From contig JAYULL010000171.1 of the NCBI GenBank assembly GCA_043763625.1, forward strand, positions 23,999 through 87,998: 64,000 nucleotides of DNA, written 5' to 3'. Position 1 is the stretch's first letter. Every line of letters starts with the position of its first letter. The position numbers and the translations under genes were made by a program. The notes beneath the pieces are model-generated. The model was not told where the DNA came from, searched no databases, and saw only the letters and a list, made by a program, of their open reading frames with translations. Shown in pieces: positions 1 to 8,799 of the stretch. Source of the DNA: Rubrolithibacter sp043763625 (GTDB lineage Bacteria > Bacteroidota > Bacteroidia > Sphingobacteriales > Sphingobacteriaceae).

Positions 1-2
1 AG

Positions 3-788
3 TCTGATTTCGATTTCTTCAGTGATATCTATTTGAAATTGTCCGAGATGGAGTTTAGCGAGAGTTTGCCAGAGCAAAGGTTTAAGTTACTTTCATACAA
101 AGGTATTTCCCAATCATTGTCTTATCCTTTAATAATCTCTACAATTCAAAAGATTGATGATAACGAAACGGTGAATAAAAAGATAGAAACTTCGGTAAGT
201 TATCTTGATTCTTTTTCAATTTATAGATTGCTATTAAATGAGTCAATAACTCATAGTACTGTTCGAAACAAAATATACACTAAAATAAAGGAGATAAGAG
301 ACAAAAGTTTTGAAGAAATAAGGGAAAACCTAAATGGCGAGATTGAGGATCTAAAGAAGCGATTTTTGAAGGAGATAGACTATATTCCTTTTTATCCTAA
401 CTTCGGAAAATATGTCTTAGCGAGGGTATATAAGAGTAGAAATCCGCCTTTGTTTTTCGAAAATATCTATTTTCAAAGAAGGACAGCTTCTCTTGTCTTA
501 TTTCATTTTTTTACCCTTGACGATGTTGATGTAGAAGTACAAAAATTACCGAAAGGCTTGAAGGATATTATCATCAGAAGTTTATGCTCATACTGTTTGG
601 TTACAAAAGAAGTTTTCAGTGAAGTGTCACGTCTCTCTTTGGTGAAGCGAATCCAATACTTGCTAAATAAGGGGTTTATTTATGAATTTTCCGATCTCAA
701 AGAAGTCGATTTAACAAATTTAAGAGAGTTCTTTATTACCCGTAATAAGCGTATGAAAGAGACTGTCATTAACTTGTGGAAGGTATGA
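3..788 (+). CDS. Partial DUF262-like protein, C-terminal part
   Basis: The reading frame is already open at base 3 and runs to the stop at 788, so the gene begins before the window; the TTG at 33 and ATG at 48 are probably internal. About 260 residues are visible. The stretch YLDSFSIYRLLLNE followed by a charged helix resembles the region of DUF262/GmrSD-type proteins where a conserved ...RR... helix joins the N-terminal NTPase-like fold to the C-terminal part. No HNH (DUF1524) motif is visible. DUF262 proteins are often modification-dependent nucleases or defence proteins, but the catalytic N-terminal half is outside the window, so the family call is tentative and function cannot be assigned. 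Confidence 0.5.
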   Translation, partial: SDFDFFSDIYLKLSEMEFSESLPEQRFKLLSYKGISQSLSYPLIISTIQKIDDNETVNKKIETSVSYLDSFSIYRLLLNESITHSTVRNKIYTKIKEIRDKSFEEIRENLNGEIEDLKKRFLKEIDYIPFYPNFGKYVLARVYKSRNPPLFFENIYFQRRTASLVLFHFFTLDDVDVEVQKLPKGLKDIIIRSLCSYCLVTKEVFSEVSRLSLVKRIQYLLNKGFIYEFSDLKEVDLTNLREFFITRNKRMKETVINLWKV

Positions 789-815
789 ACAAAGAGTTTT
801 AATCTTCTGCTCTTG

Positions 816-1053
816 TTGGTGTTGTCACCAAAAAGCCTGAAGGAGATTGCCCGAATCAGAATACTATCGATACTCGTCTTCTCGGTTTTATATCGTGGTT
901 ATGACGAGATTTAAGATGGTGAGCAGTTTTGTTGGTAACAATACCAACAAAGGCGGAAGTATAGCAGTGCAATTGATTACAGCGGAGGAAAAGGCTTTTT
1001 TTCTCCGCAGAGTCTCCTGCGCCAAAGCAATAACCCTGATAGGGACTCTGCGG
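816..1053. repeat. Repeat leader of RAYT remnant, with palindromes
   Basis: This non-coding stretch carries three inverted repeats: TTGGTG/CACCAA around 816-831, GTTGGT/ACCAAC around 930-950, and a longer palindrome at 1005-1053 with arms CCGCAGAGTC...GACTCTGCGG. The last palindrome recurs at 4076, 6026 and (one arm) 8256. The segment at about 959-998 recurs at 10146-10188. Such palindromes upstream of a Y1/RAYT transposase are what is expected for REP-type elements mobilised by RAYT proteins. Confidence 0.65.
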
Positions 1054-1085
1054 TAAACGTATCTTTCTCGTACCTTTAGTCAACT

Positions 1086-1357
1086 ATGCCTGTCAGAAGA
1101 ACTATTCACGAATCTCAGGGAATCTATTTCATTACTTTCACTTGTGCACGTTGGCTAAAATTATTTAAACTGACGAACAGCTATGATCTCGTCTACAATT
1201 GGTTCAATTACCTCAGCAAGCAAGGGCATCATATTATCGGTTATACCGTAATGCCCATCACGTTCATGCGATAATTGCTTTTAAGAATACCGAACCTTGC
1301 CCGGAAGCGTACAGTCAATCGATATGGCTGAGACGAACAGCAACCAACGTAAATTAA
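1086..1357 (+). pseudogene. RAYT / IS200-like Y1 transposase remnant, frameshifted
   Basis: The start MPVRRTIHESQGIYFITFTC is typical of REP-associated tyrosine transposases (Transposase_17/Y1 superfamily). The frame stops at 1274 after ...GYTVMPITFMR, but one added base at about 1252 restores MPNHVHAIIAFKN, the family's HUH (His-x-His) metal-binding motif, and reading continues to a stop at 1357. Only about 90 residues remain, against roughly 170-230 in intact members; the C-terminal part with the catalytic Tyr is missing. It is therefore a dead copy. It sits directly behind the palindromic leader, and the same leader-plus-start is repeated at about 8256-8393. Confidence 0.8.
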
Positions 1358-1418
1358 CATTATGTGGGCTAACGAATTTTCCTTAAATTCATTCCCGCAC
1401 TTCAATACCCAAACAGCT

Positions 1419-2996
1419 ATGAAAAAAGAAATCTCCGCGTCCGAAACGAAAGACGATCTATCGGGGAAGGCCTCCGGCATGAGCCGCCGCCAATTTGTTT
1501 CACTGACCGGCACAACTGCACTTGGCTTCTCAATTGTACCAAGACACGTGCTGGGAGGTACCGGCTATATCGCACCCAGCGATAAGATCACGATGGCTTA
1601 TATCGGCATGGGTACACAGGGCATTCGTGAATTGTTACCGCTCCTAACCGTTCCGGAAATTCAGGTAGTGGCTGTTTGTGATCCTTGCAAAGAAGCAAGA
1701 GGCTATCGCGATTGGGACATCAATTCCCTTAAAAATGAAGTGCGTAAAGCACTCAACAAGCCTGACTGGACTCCCGGCGGCGACAACACGATCCCGGGAG
1801 GATTGGACAACGGCAAAGAGATAGTAGAAGCTTGGTACGCATCGATGCGCCCCGACAAAAAGTACAAAGGCTGTGCGGCCTATGCGGATGTGAGGGAATT
1901 GTTGGAAAAAGAAAAAGGCCTTGATAGTGTCAGGATCATGACACCTGACCACCTGCATGGAGTTTTAGCAATGGCCGCAATTAAAAGGGGAAAGCATGTG
2001 CTGATGCATAAACCGCTCTCTAACCGTTTGCTGGAAGGAAAGAAGGTAATTGAACTAGCCCGTAGCCGCCCTAAGGTGATCACACATCTGATACCTTGGG
2101 ACTCTAACGGTTCTATGGAGACGGTAATGGCCTGGATTAACGCAGGTGCCATCGGCAAACTTACTGAAGTGCACAACTGGACCAACCGGCCGGTGTGGCC
2201 GCAATTTCCTGAACTGCCTACGGACAAGCCTCCGGTTCCCGAGGGCTTTAACTGGGATCTTTGGCTCGGCCCTGAAAGCGATCGAGCTTATCATCCTAAC
2301 TATACTCACATGGTTTTCCGAGGCTGGTACGACTTTGGTGGCGGCGCGATGGCGGACATGGGACATTACAGCCTTTGGACGGTATTTGAAGCACTGCGGT
2401 TAACCTCTCCAACATCCGTGGAACCGCATCGCAGCCATGTAGTCAGCTTTAACGGCCCGGTGCCCTCTCAGATAAATAATGATTTTTCTTTCCCGTTGGC
2501 CACCTCGGTACGTTTCCGCTACCCGGCAAATGAAGCTCGTGGGCCGGTAGACTTATTTTGGTACGATGGCGGCATGCGACCTGCTGTACCGGAAGAACTG
2601 TCAGCCGTATACAAAGAGTTGCCGGCGGAAGGAATGCTGTTCGTGGGGGAAAAGGGGAAGATCCTCACAGGCTTTCGCCTGGAGGACCCGCAGATTATTT
2701 CGGGAATCAAAATGGAGGCGCCGGCGGGGGTAGTACAAAAAATTAGTGGCCGGGTACAAATGACGACCGAGGCATTGCCGCGGTTTGTACAAGCCTGTAA
2801 GGCCGGCAAGCAATACCCGGGTAGTTTTTCGGATGCAGGTTATATAACCGAAGCCGTAAACCTCTATGCGGCAGCCCTGCGTGCCAATAAACTACTCAAA
2901 TACGATGCAGCTTCCGGTAAGATTACTAATGTGGAAAGCGCTAATAAGTACCTGCAGCGCGACTACCGGCCGGGATGGCAGCTTGGTTCCATTTAA
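1419..2996 (+). CDS. Tat-exported Gfo/Idh/MocA family oxidoreductase
   Basis: A 525-residue NAD(P)-dependent sugar dehydrogenase-like protein. Near the N-terminus SRRQFVSLTGTTALGF is a twin-arginine signal, so it is probably exported by the Tat system (TatA-like genes lie at 31.1-31.8 kb). The Rossmann motif AYIGMGTQGIRELLPLL follows at about residue 57. The usual EKP motif is read as VLMHKPLSNR, with His in place of Glu. The open frame extends up to an ATG at 1362, but ATG 1419 gives a shorter leader; ATG 1479, right at the Tat signal, is also possible. It is 25 bases upstream of a secreted TIM-barrel isomerase, a pairing common in Bacteroidota glycan or polyol oxidation. Both genes are much richer in G+C than their neighbours, which suggests transfer. 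Confidence 0.85.
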   Translation: MKKEISASETKDDLSGKASGMSRRQFVSLTGTTALGFSIVPRHVLGGTGYIAPSDKITMAYIGMGTQGIRELLPLLTVPEIQVVAVCDPCKEARGYRDWDINSLKNEVRKALNKPDWTPGGDNTIPGGLDNGKEIVEAWYASMRPDKKYKGCAAYADVRELLEKEKGLDSVRIMTPDHLHGVLAMAAIKRGKHVLMHKPLSNRLLEGKKVIELARSRPKVITHLIPWDSNGSMETVMAWINAGAIGKLTEVHNWTNRPVWPQFPELPTDKPPVPEGFNWDLWLGPESDRAYHPNYTHMVFRGWYDFGGGAMADMGHYSLWTVFEALRLTSPTSVEPHRSHVVSFNGPVPSQINNDFSFPLATSVRFRYPANEARGPVDLFWYDGGMRPAVPEELSAVYKELPAEGMLFVGEKGKILTGFRLEDPQIISGIKMEAPAGVVQKISGRVQMTTEALPRFVQACKAGKQYPGSFSDAGYITEAVNLYAAALRANKLLKYDAASGKITNVESANKYLQRDYRPGWQLGSI

Positions 2997-3021
2997 TTCA
3001 CTTCAAAAAAGAAACTAAACA

Positions 3022-3876
3022 ATGAAGCGCAAAGCATTCCTAAAAACAACCGCCACCGGTCTTGGAGGTGCGTTTTTCCTGGCCCATTTACCCGGTCAGC
3101 TGCTAGCTGCCACCCGCCTAATGAACATTCCGCTCGGTTTCCAAACTTGGGTGGTAAAAGACGCCCTCGCCAATGACTTTTCCGGTACACTGAAAACGAT
3201 GGCCGCAGAAGGCTTCCGGACGGTAGAAATGTGTTCGCCGAAAGGATACGAGAAAATGGGTTTTGGCCCGCTTGCCGCAATGAAGGTATCCGACATGCGC
3301 AGCATCATCACAGATGCCGGGTTAACCTGCCCAAGCTGCCATTATACGTTTACCGAATTGACGGCACAAAACCTTGATGAGAGTATTGAATTTGCAAAGC
3401 AGTTGGGAATCAAGCACATGATCTGTTCTCACCCGGGCCTGCCGGCGACGGCAACACTTGACGAATACCTGTTGCGAGCCGATGAGCTTAACAAAGCGGC
3501 TGAGAAGATAAAAAAAGCGGGGCTTCAGCTGGGCTATCACAATCACAGTATTGAGTTTGCTGTGTTGTCCGGCCGGCTGATATATGATGCGCTTCTTGAG
3601 CGTTTAGACCCGACGCTGGTAAAAATGCAGTTTCAGACGGAAGTGATCAATCTTGGTTACAAAGGCGCCGATTATTTCAAGAAGCATCCCGGCCGATTTA
3701 TTTCAGCTCACCTCTCCGACTGGACAGCGGACAAAAAGGAGATGCCGATAGGAAAAGGGGTAATAGACTGGAAAGAATTTTTTGCAGCTGCAAAAAATGC
3801 AGGCATAGAAACTTTTTTTGTGGAGATGACACCCGTAACTTTTAAAGAAAGCGTCAGGTATATACGTTCCCTTTAA
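3022..3876 (+). CDS. Secreted sugar phosphate isomerase/epimerase-like TIM barrel protein
   Basis: 284 residues with an N-terminal export signal (KRKAFLKTTATGLGGAFFLA, Tat-like but KR rather than RR) followed by an AP-endonuclease-2/xylose-isomerase-like TIM barrel. Metal-ligand-like segments are visible: the HNHSIEF stretch at about residue 173, the SAHLSDW stretch near 230 and the C-terminal FFVEM strand. Family members isomerise or epimerise sugars or keto-polyols, and the adjoining Gfo/Idh/MocA protein suggests a joint periplasmic redox-isomerisation step. Substrate cannot be told from the sequence. It shares the unusually high G+C of the gene before it. Confidence 0.85.
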   Translation: MKRKAFLKTTATGLGGAFFLAHLPGQLLAATRLMNIPLGFQTWVVKDALANDFSGTLKTMAAEGFRTVEMCSPKGYEKMGFGPLAAMKVSDMRSIITDAGLTCPSCHYTFTELTAQNLDESIEFAKQLGIKHMICSHPGLPATATLDEYLLRADELNKAAEKIKKAGLQLGYHNHSIEFAVLSGRLIYDALLERLDPTLVKMQFQTEVINLGYKGADYFKKHPGRFISAHLSDWTADKKEMPIGKGVIDWKEFFAAAKNAGIETFFVEMTPVTFKESVRYIRSL

Positions 3877-4365
3877 CCGGCAGCCCGGTCTCGGCTAGTC
3901 CGAGTATAATAGTATTTATCCATGCAAACGCTAGCCAAGGAGAAGAAAGGCTTGTAGAAAGTTCCGCTGATTACGAGACCGGTTCGGCAAGGTTTATGAA
4001 TTGGGTGAGAGGGGTAGAGTGTGAATTACAACGTACCTTGAGTTTACAGGATATCGATTTAACAAAGCAGTAGCGCCGCAGAATCCCTGAAGAAGGAGAC
4101 TCTGCGGGAAAGAAAAGCACCCGAAGGTGATACAATGGAGAGTAGCAAGGAGTGGATGCTATGGTTGATGAAACGGGCAGGCGCAACAGTAGCGCCAAAG
4201 ATTAATCTGAAACAGGTAGAGTCAAATAAGAAATGGCATTTATATAATGAGTCTTAGAGACACGCTGCGCCCAGAATGAGGGTTAAATCAAATAAACTAA
4301 ATATATAGTTCAAAATTGGCTTTCTTAAAAGTTAATTCTACCTTCACCTACAATATCTTATTTTT
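3877..4365. other. Non-coding gap with one REP palindrome
   Basis: No convincing gene is seen in these 489 bases. The only recognisable structure is the palindrome at 4076-4107. The minus-strand frame at 3971-4198 crosses that palindrome and has no family resemblance, so it is not called. Confidence 0.6.
4076..4107. repeat. REP-like palindrome, copy 2
   Basis: Arms CCGCAGAATCCCT and AGGAGACTCTGCGG face each other over a short loop. It is the same family as 1005-1053 and 6026-6057, differing by one base in the left arm. Confidence 0.75.
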
Positions 4366-5904
4366 ATGAAATGTATAATAACCATCTTCCTGTTTTTTAT
4401 TTCATTTAATGCTTTTAGTCAAGCGGTAAAAGAGCCTATAACTTTGGCAAGTCCTGAACTGAATAAATATTTTGCATCGGCAAAACCCCCAACTGTTTCC
4501 GGAAAAATTATTAACGCAAGTCCTGAGGAGTTGGTAAAGCTTTCTGTAACTTATGCTTTGGTGACTCCTTTTAAAAACTTCCAAGAAAAAGGGGTTTCTC
4601 CGCAAATAAAAAACGACGGAACATTTACATTTACTCTCGATTACCCCTTTCCTTATCAGCAAATTTGGTTTAACCTTGGCGATTATTTTTATGGAGCGTT
4701 GTATGTTAACAGGAATACGCACCTAGAGTTCGACTTCGCTCAACTGAAAAAAAAGGATGTTTACTTCATTGGAGAGGGTGTTAAGTATCTTGGGGAAGAC
4801 GGACCCGCAACTGATTGGCTAAACAACCTGTTCATGTACCGACGTGAAGAGGTATCAGCAATTGAAGATTCCCTCAGAAAAATTGATGCTGAGATAGCTG
4901 ATTATTCTGTGAAGACGGACTCAATCTATTCACTTTTACAGGGCATTCAGGATGAATATATCAAACTGCATCCCTCGCCCTATAGCTGGATTGCTAAAAA
5001 TGAATTAAAATCAAAGTTTTACGAGACTCTGCTGTCAAAGGGGAGACGGAGTGGTGAAGAAATACAAAATTGGGAAGACATTAAGCAGCATGTGCCGAAA
5101 ATTATTTCTAATTCAGGCATGGGTTTTAATAGTATGCTTTATTCTTATCTTAATAGCAAAGTGAGTGGAAATCTTAATAGTATGCTTTATTCTTATCGTG
5201 ATAGCAAAGTGAGTGGAGATCCATCAGAAATTCGAAAACTTGTAAGTACTCCTAATTCTGACATACTGATGCTTCGGGCATCTATCGCCGATGTTAAGAA
5301 GAACGAAAAATTTCAGGACAGTTTGATAAAGGTGATAGAAACTCCTTGGGTAAGAGCCGCTATGAAGAAAAAGCAACAGCTTAATTTGCAAAAAACACAG
5401 CAACCTAATGCGTCTTTAAAAGCCGGGCTTAACGCGGGTAGCAATTCATCACTTGGTAAATTGATAGAGGAGCATCCTTATGGTGCCAAACTGTATAGTG
5501 CTGATAACATCGCCGCAGCAGATTTTCTTGCCAAGCTTTCTTCTCGTTTCAAAGGAAAAGCCATCGTGCTTGATTTCTGGGCAACATGGTGTGGTCCATG
5601 TATTGCTGCTATGCCATCAATGATGTCTGTAAATAAAGAAGCAGTAGATCTTCCCGTTGAATTTGTATATCTGTGTACAAGCAGTAACTCCTCAATGGAT
5701 TTATGGAAAAAGCAGGTTATAAAAATGAAACAGCAGGGAACACATGTGTTTTTAAATGAAAAATTAGCTAATGAGTTGATGGCTCTGTTTGGCAAAGGTG
5801 GCTTTCCAAGTTACGTTTATTTGGATCGTAAGGGACAGATGTCTAAAGCAATAAGTGACTCTGAACATTTGTCAATAAACGCATTAAAGAGATTAGTAGA
5901 GTAA
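4366..5904 (+). CDS. TlpA-like thioredoxin-fold disulfide reductase
   Basis: 512 residues with a cleavable signal peptide (MKCIITIFLFFISFNAFSQ), a long N-terminal beta-rich/helical region typical of Bacteroidota TlpA-type proteins, and a C-terminal thioredoxin domain with the redox motif WATWCGPC (Cys409, Cys412). It should act in the periplasm or on the outer face of the inner membrane in thiol-disulfide exchange. Unusually, 16 codons are tandemly duplicated at 5125-5172 and 5173-5220, giving two copies of a xNSMLYSYxxSKVSGx unit. A strong terminator follows at 5959. It stands alone, so its partner is unknown. Confidence 0.9.
   Translation: MKCIITIFLFFISFNAFSQAVKEPITLASPELNKYFASAKPPTVSGKIINASPEELVKLSVTYALVTPFKNFQEKGVSPQIKNDGTFTFTLDYPFPYQQIWFNLGDYFYGALYVNRNTHLEFDFAQLKKKDVYFIGEGVKYLGEDGPATDWLNNLFMYRREEVSAIEDSLRKIDAEIADYSVKTDSIYSLLQGIQDEYIKLHPSPYSWIAKNELKSKFYETLLSKGRRSGEEIQNWEDIKQHVPKIISNSGMGFNSMLYSYLNSKVSGNLNSMLYSYRDSKVSGDPSEIRKLVSTPNSDILMLRASIADVKKNEKFQDSLIKVIETPWVRAAMKKKQQLNLQKTQQPNASLKAGLNAGSNSSLGKLIEEHPYGAKLYSADNIAAADFLAKLSSRFKGKAIVLDFWATWCGPCIAAMPSMMSVNKEAVDLPVEFVYLCTSSNSSMDLWKKQVIKMKQQGTHVFLNEKLANELMALFGKGGFPSYVYLDRKGQMSKAISDSEHLSINALKRLVE
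5125..5220 (+). repeat. In-frame 48-bp tandem duplication inside the TlpA-like gene
   Basis: Two adjacent 48-base units, nearly identical, encode FNSMLYSYLNSKVSGN and LNSMLYSYRDSKVSGD. The few differences indicate a duplication that is recent but not brand new. It lies in the helical region before the thioredoxin domain. Confidence 0.9.
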
Positions 5905-5958
5905 GGGGTAATGAAAAACCTTTTATTTAGGATAACACCAACAGCAAACCAAAAAAGT

Positions 5959-5991
5959 GAAAGCCCTTTCATTTTTAGAAAGGGCTTTTTT
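5959..5991 (+). terminator. Rho-independent terminator after TlpA-like gene
   Basis: The stem AAGCCCTTTC / GAAAGGGCTT with a short T-rich loop is followed by a run of T, 55 bases after the stop codon. Confidence 0.85.
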
Positions 5992-6025
5992 CACAGGCCT
6001 CCATGCTGACGCACGCGTGTTGACG

Positions 6026-6057
6026 CCGCAGAGTCCCTGAAAAAGGAGACTCTGCGG
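6026..6057. repeat. REP-like palindrome, copy 3
   Basis: CCGCAGAGTCCCT and AGGAGACTCTGCGG arms separated by a few A residues. It is the best-preserved copy of the family and lies between convergent genes, just beyond the stop of the ABC transporter. Confidence 0.8.
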
Positions 6058-6089
6058 AAAGAAAAAAGAAATACTTTATAAGCGGTATT

Positions 6090-7934
6090 TTATTTATATC
6101 CTTTTGCTTGGAGCTCAAACAGCTCGGCATACCGGCCCTTTTTTTCGATGAGCTCTTCATGGCTCCCGATTTCTATCAATTCACCTTTGTTTAAAACCAT
6201 GATGCGATCTGCCATACGAACCGTAGAGAAGCGATGAGAAATAAGAACGGCCGACTTTCCCCTGGTTAATTCGGCAAAGCGTTGAAAAACCTCGTATTCG
6301 GCACGGGCATCTAAAGCCGCTGTAGGTTCGTCCAAAATCAGTAGTTGAACATCTTTCATATAGGCACGTGCAAGAGCCACTTTTTGCCATTCGCCGCCCG
6401 AAAGCTCTACGCCGTTTGCAAAGCGCTTGCCCAACATTTGATCGAACCTTTTGGGAAGCTTTTCCGCCAAACTATCGGCAAGGCTAAGTCTTGCTGCCTG
6501 TACAATCAGTTCCCGGTTGTCTTTTTCTTTAATATTTCCGGTAGCGATGTTGTGCGCTAAGGTCATCTGATAGCGGATAAAGTCTTGGAATATAATACCC
6601 ATATTCAACCGTAATTCATGGATGTCGTATTCCTTTAAATCAATATGGTCCAATAAAATACGGCCTTCGGTAGGGTCGTATAAACGTGCAAGCAACTTTA
6701 CCAAGGTTGTTTTACCGGCACCGTTCTCTCCAACCAGAGCCAATTTCTCGCCTGCCTTTAAGGTAAAGTTAAGGTTGCGGTTAGCCCACGTTTCTGAATG
6801 GAGGTACTTAAAGCCCACGTTCTCGAAGGTTATGCCGAACCGTATCGGTTTAGGGAAGGGCCGCGGGTTTCTTGCCTGCTTTATTCGGGGAGTAATTTCG
6901 AAAAAGTCAAAAAAGTCGTTCAGGTAAATGGCGCCCTGAGAAATGTTGGTAAAGCGGCTAAGAATGCCCTCCAGCGAACTTTTCATTTGTCTGAAAGAAC
7001 CTACCATGAAAGTAAGTCCGCCGATTGAGGTGTTTCCCGTAATGGTTTGGTAAATGATAATGGCATAGGCCGCGTAGTAGCCGGCGCTTCCTATCAAGGA
7101 AAACAAGGTACCCCAGCCGGCTCTTCGGATAACAAGGCTTTTATTGTCGTTATAAAATTTGGTTGATAAGGCGAGGAAGCGGTTGACTATAAAATCCGAA
7201 AGATTAAAGATCTTAACTTCTTTAGCCGTCTCATCGCTCGCCCCGAGAAACCGGATATAGTCCAGCTCACGGCGTTCGGGGGTTTGGCCTCTGGTAAGCA
7301 GGTAATTTTTACTGTTAAAGTAAGATTCTCCTAAAAAGGAAGGTATAATGGCAATCAGCAACAGAAGGATTAGCCAAGGATTGAACGTAATAAGTCCGAC
7401 GCCGAGAAATGAAAGCGTTATAACATCCTGGATTTGGGCCATCACTTGCGACAGTAACATGGTGCGTCCGCCTGTCTGTTGCCTTGCTCGTTCCATCTTA
7501 TCGTAAAATACCGAGTCTTCGAACTGGTCAAGATCAAGAGTGGCAGCGTGTTTCAGTATCTTAATCGAAGATTCGTTGGAAAACAAATCCCCGAGTAAGG
7601 TGTCTAAAAGCAGCATGGCCCGCCCGGTAAGATCAGATAAGATGGCGAGAGCAAACTCAATTCCTACATACTCCCATACTTTATTAATCGAATAGCCCGG
7701 TTGTGCTTTGCTTAATCCTACTATTTCATCGATGATGAGCTTACCGACATATAACATAGTCACAGGCAAGGCTGAACGCAGTAACCGTATCGCACAACTA
7801 CCTAAGGTCATTCCCGGACTTGTTTTCCAAACGAGTCTTAAAAATTCGGGCAGGTTGGTTAGTGCCGAGATCCGGTGTCTAAAGGTTAGCTTGTCGGTGT
7901 CCATTAAGTTAGATCTTCCGCGTGTTTTGCTCAT
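6090..7934 (-). CDS. ABC transporter, fused permease and ATPase (MsbA-like exporter)
   Basis: About 614 residues: an N-terminal six-helix exporter membrane domain (residues about 40-330) and a C-terminal nucleotide-binding domain. Walker A is GENGAGKTT, the signature is LSGGEWQKVALARAYM, Walker B is LLILDEPTAALDA and the H-loop is SHRFSTV. The domain order and size are those of homodimeric type IV exporters for lipids, peptides or drugs; substrate is not evident. I prefer the ATG at 7934 (MSKTRG...) over 7943. It is a single-gene unit that converges on the TlpA-like gene. Confidence 0.9.
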   Translation of the reverse strand: MSKTRGRSNLMDTDKLTFRHRISALTNLPEFLRLVWKTSPGMTLGSCAIRLLRSALPVTMLYVGKLIIDEIVGLSKAQPGYSINKVWEYVGIEFALAILSDLTGRAMLLLDTLLGDLFSNESSIKILKHAATLDLDQFEDSVFYDKMERARQQTGGRTMLLSQVMAQIQDVITLSFLGVGLITFNPWLILLLLIAIIPSFLGESYFNSKNYLLTRGQTPERRELDYIRFLGASDETAKEVKIFNLSDFIVNRFLALSTKFYNDNKSLVIRRAGWGTLFSLIGSAGYYAAYAIIIYQTITGNTSIGGLTFMVGSFRQMKSSLEGILSRFTNISQGAIYLNDFFDFFEITPRIKQARNPRPFPKPIRFGITFENVGFKYLHSETWANRNLNFTLKAGEKLALVGENGAGKTTLVKLLARLYDPTEGRILLDHIDLKEYDIHELRLNMGIIFQDFIRYQMTLAHNIATGNIKEKDNRELIVQAARLSLADSLAEKLPKRFDQMLGKRFANGVELSGGEWQKVALARAYMKDVQLLILDEPTAALDARAEYEVFQRFAELTRGKSAVLISHRFSTVRMADRIMVLNKGELIEIGSHEELIEKKGRYAELFELQAKGYK

Positions 7935-7958
7935 CAGAGGCAAAAATAAATTTTTATG

Positions 7959-8250
7959 ATAGAGTAGGACCGGTAAAATTTAGCCTTGCATCAATGTACT
8001 TCCTTTTATCACTGAACGAAGGCTATTCCGCTTCGCGATTACACTCTGCTACTCGTCTTTGTGAGGAGGCACGACGAAGCCGTCATTGCGAGGAGATTCG
8101 ACGAAGCAATCTGTCTCCGTGTCTCCGCCAGACGAAAAGAGATCGCTTCAGCGCCTTTCGCTCATGTTCCTCACTGCTTCGCGATGACGTGATTTTGTTT
8201 GGTCACTGCGAGTAGGCACGACGCGCCGGTCTCTTCGATGACGTCTTTTC
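7959..8250. repeat. Cluster of intergenic repeats (GTCATTGCGAGG family and others)
   Basis: Begins with the motif AGAGTAGGACCGGTAAAATTTAG, which recurs at 9841-9864, then has several direct and inverted copies of a GTCATTGCGAGGAG..GACGAAGCAATCT-type element, a repeat family scattered between genes in many bacteria. Frames crossing it (for example 7922-8215) are made of the repeat and are not genes. Confidence 0.75.
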
Positions 8251-8255
8251 CTGTG

Positions 8256-8393
8256 CCGCAGAGTCTCCTGCCAAAGCCATAGCTTGGATGGCAACTGAGC
8301 GGTAAACGTATCTTTTTCGTGCCTTTAGCCGGGTATGCCTCTTAGAAGAACTGTTCGCGAATCTAAGGGAATCTTTCATTACTTTTACTTGGG
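8256..8393 (+). pseudogene. Second RAYT remnant: leader and first codons only
   Basis: From 8256 the sequence follows the leader of the 1086 RAYT remnant (half palindrome CCGCAGAGTCTCCTG, then GGTAAACGTATCTTT) into an ATG at 8335 and the start MPLRRTVRESKGI. Two bases are missing in the following GIYFITF codons, so the frame breaks within 20 codons and homology ends near 8393. It is a very short decayed copy. Confidence 0.75.
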
Positions 8394-8484
8394 CCTTTTT
8401 CAGAACTTCTAACTTAATCCGGCGTTCAAAAACCCCCTTTGAAACATACCGCCCCCAATTCTGTTGCAATGAAAAGCCATAAAT

Positions 8485-8793
8485 ATGCAGCAACAGAATC
8501 AGGGTAAGATTACCATACAACAAGGACAAAAGAACGGTGAAGAACTTGTTTGGGGAGCCGTGGTCGGAGAACGAGAGTTTCAATATTTCGGAGAAGCAAA
8601 GGAGACATTAGAAACTATCGATTGGGAAACAGCAGAGCATATTTGCGGCCGAAAGCTCGATGATTCATATGCTGTCTTATTCAAAGTGCTTGAGAGTAAG
8701 GAAGGGAAATGGCATGAAAGAGAGGAACGAATTCTCTTGTACTTTTTTGGTGAAGAACAGCAAAGTGTGCAACAGAATAGCGATAGCGAGTAG
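8485..8793 (+). CDS. Hypothetical protein, 102 residues
   Basis: I do not recognise this protein. It is acidic, has no signal peptide or membrane helix, and shows a mixed alpha/beta pattern with a Gln-rich N-terminus (MQQQNQGK) and C-terminus. Normal codon use and a 6-base gap to the following tspO-like gene support it as real and as the first gene of a two-gene unit. The minus-strand frames over the same bases (8203-8583, 8580-8822) are shadows. Confidence 0.6.
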   Translation: MQQQNQGKITIQQGQKNGEELVWGAVVGEREFQYFGEAKETLETIDWETAEHICGRKLDDSYAVLFKVLESKEGKWHEREERILLYFFGEEQQSVQQNSDSE

Positions 8794-8799
8794 TAGGCG

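Noticed and set aside
847..1083. Two overlapping frames of 69 and 75 codons on opposite strands
   Set aside because: They consist of the palindromic leader of the RAYT remnant and have no protein-like pattern.
7922..8215. 97-codon frame across the intergenic repeats
   Set aside because: Made up of GTCATTGCGAGG-type repeat units read through; rich in Arg/Ser/Cys, with no homology pattern.
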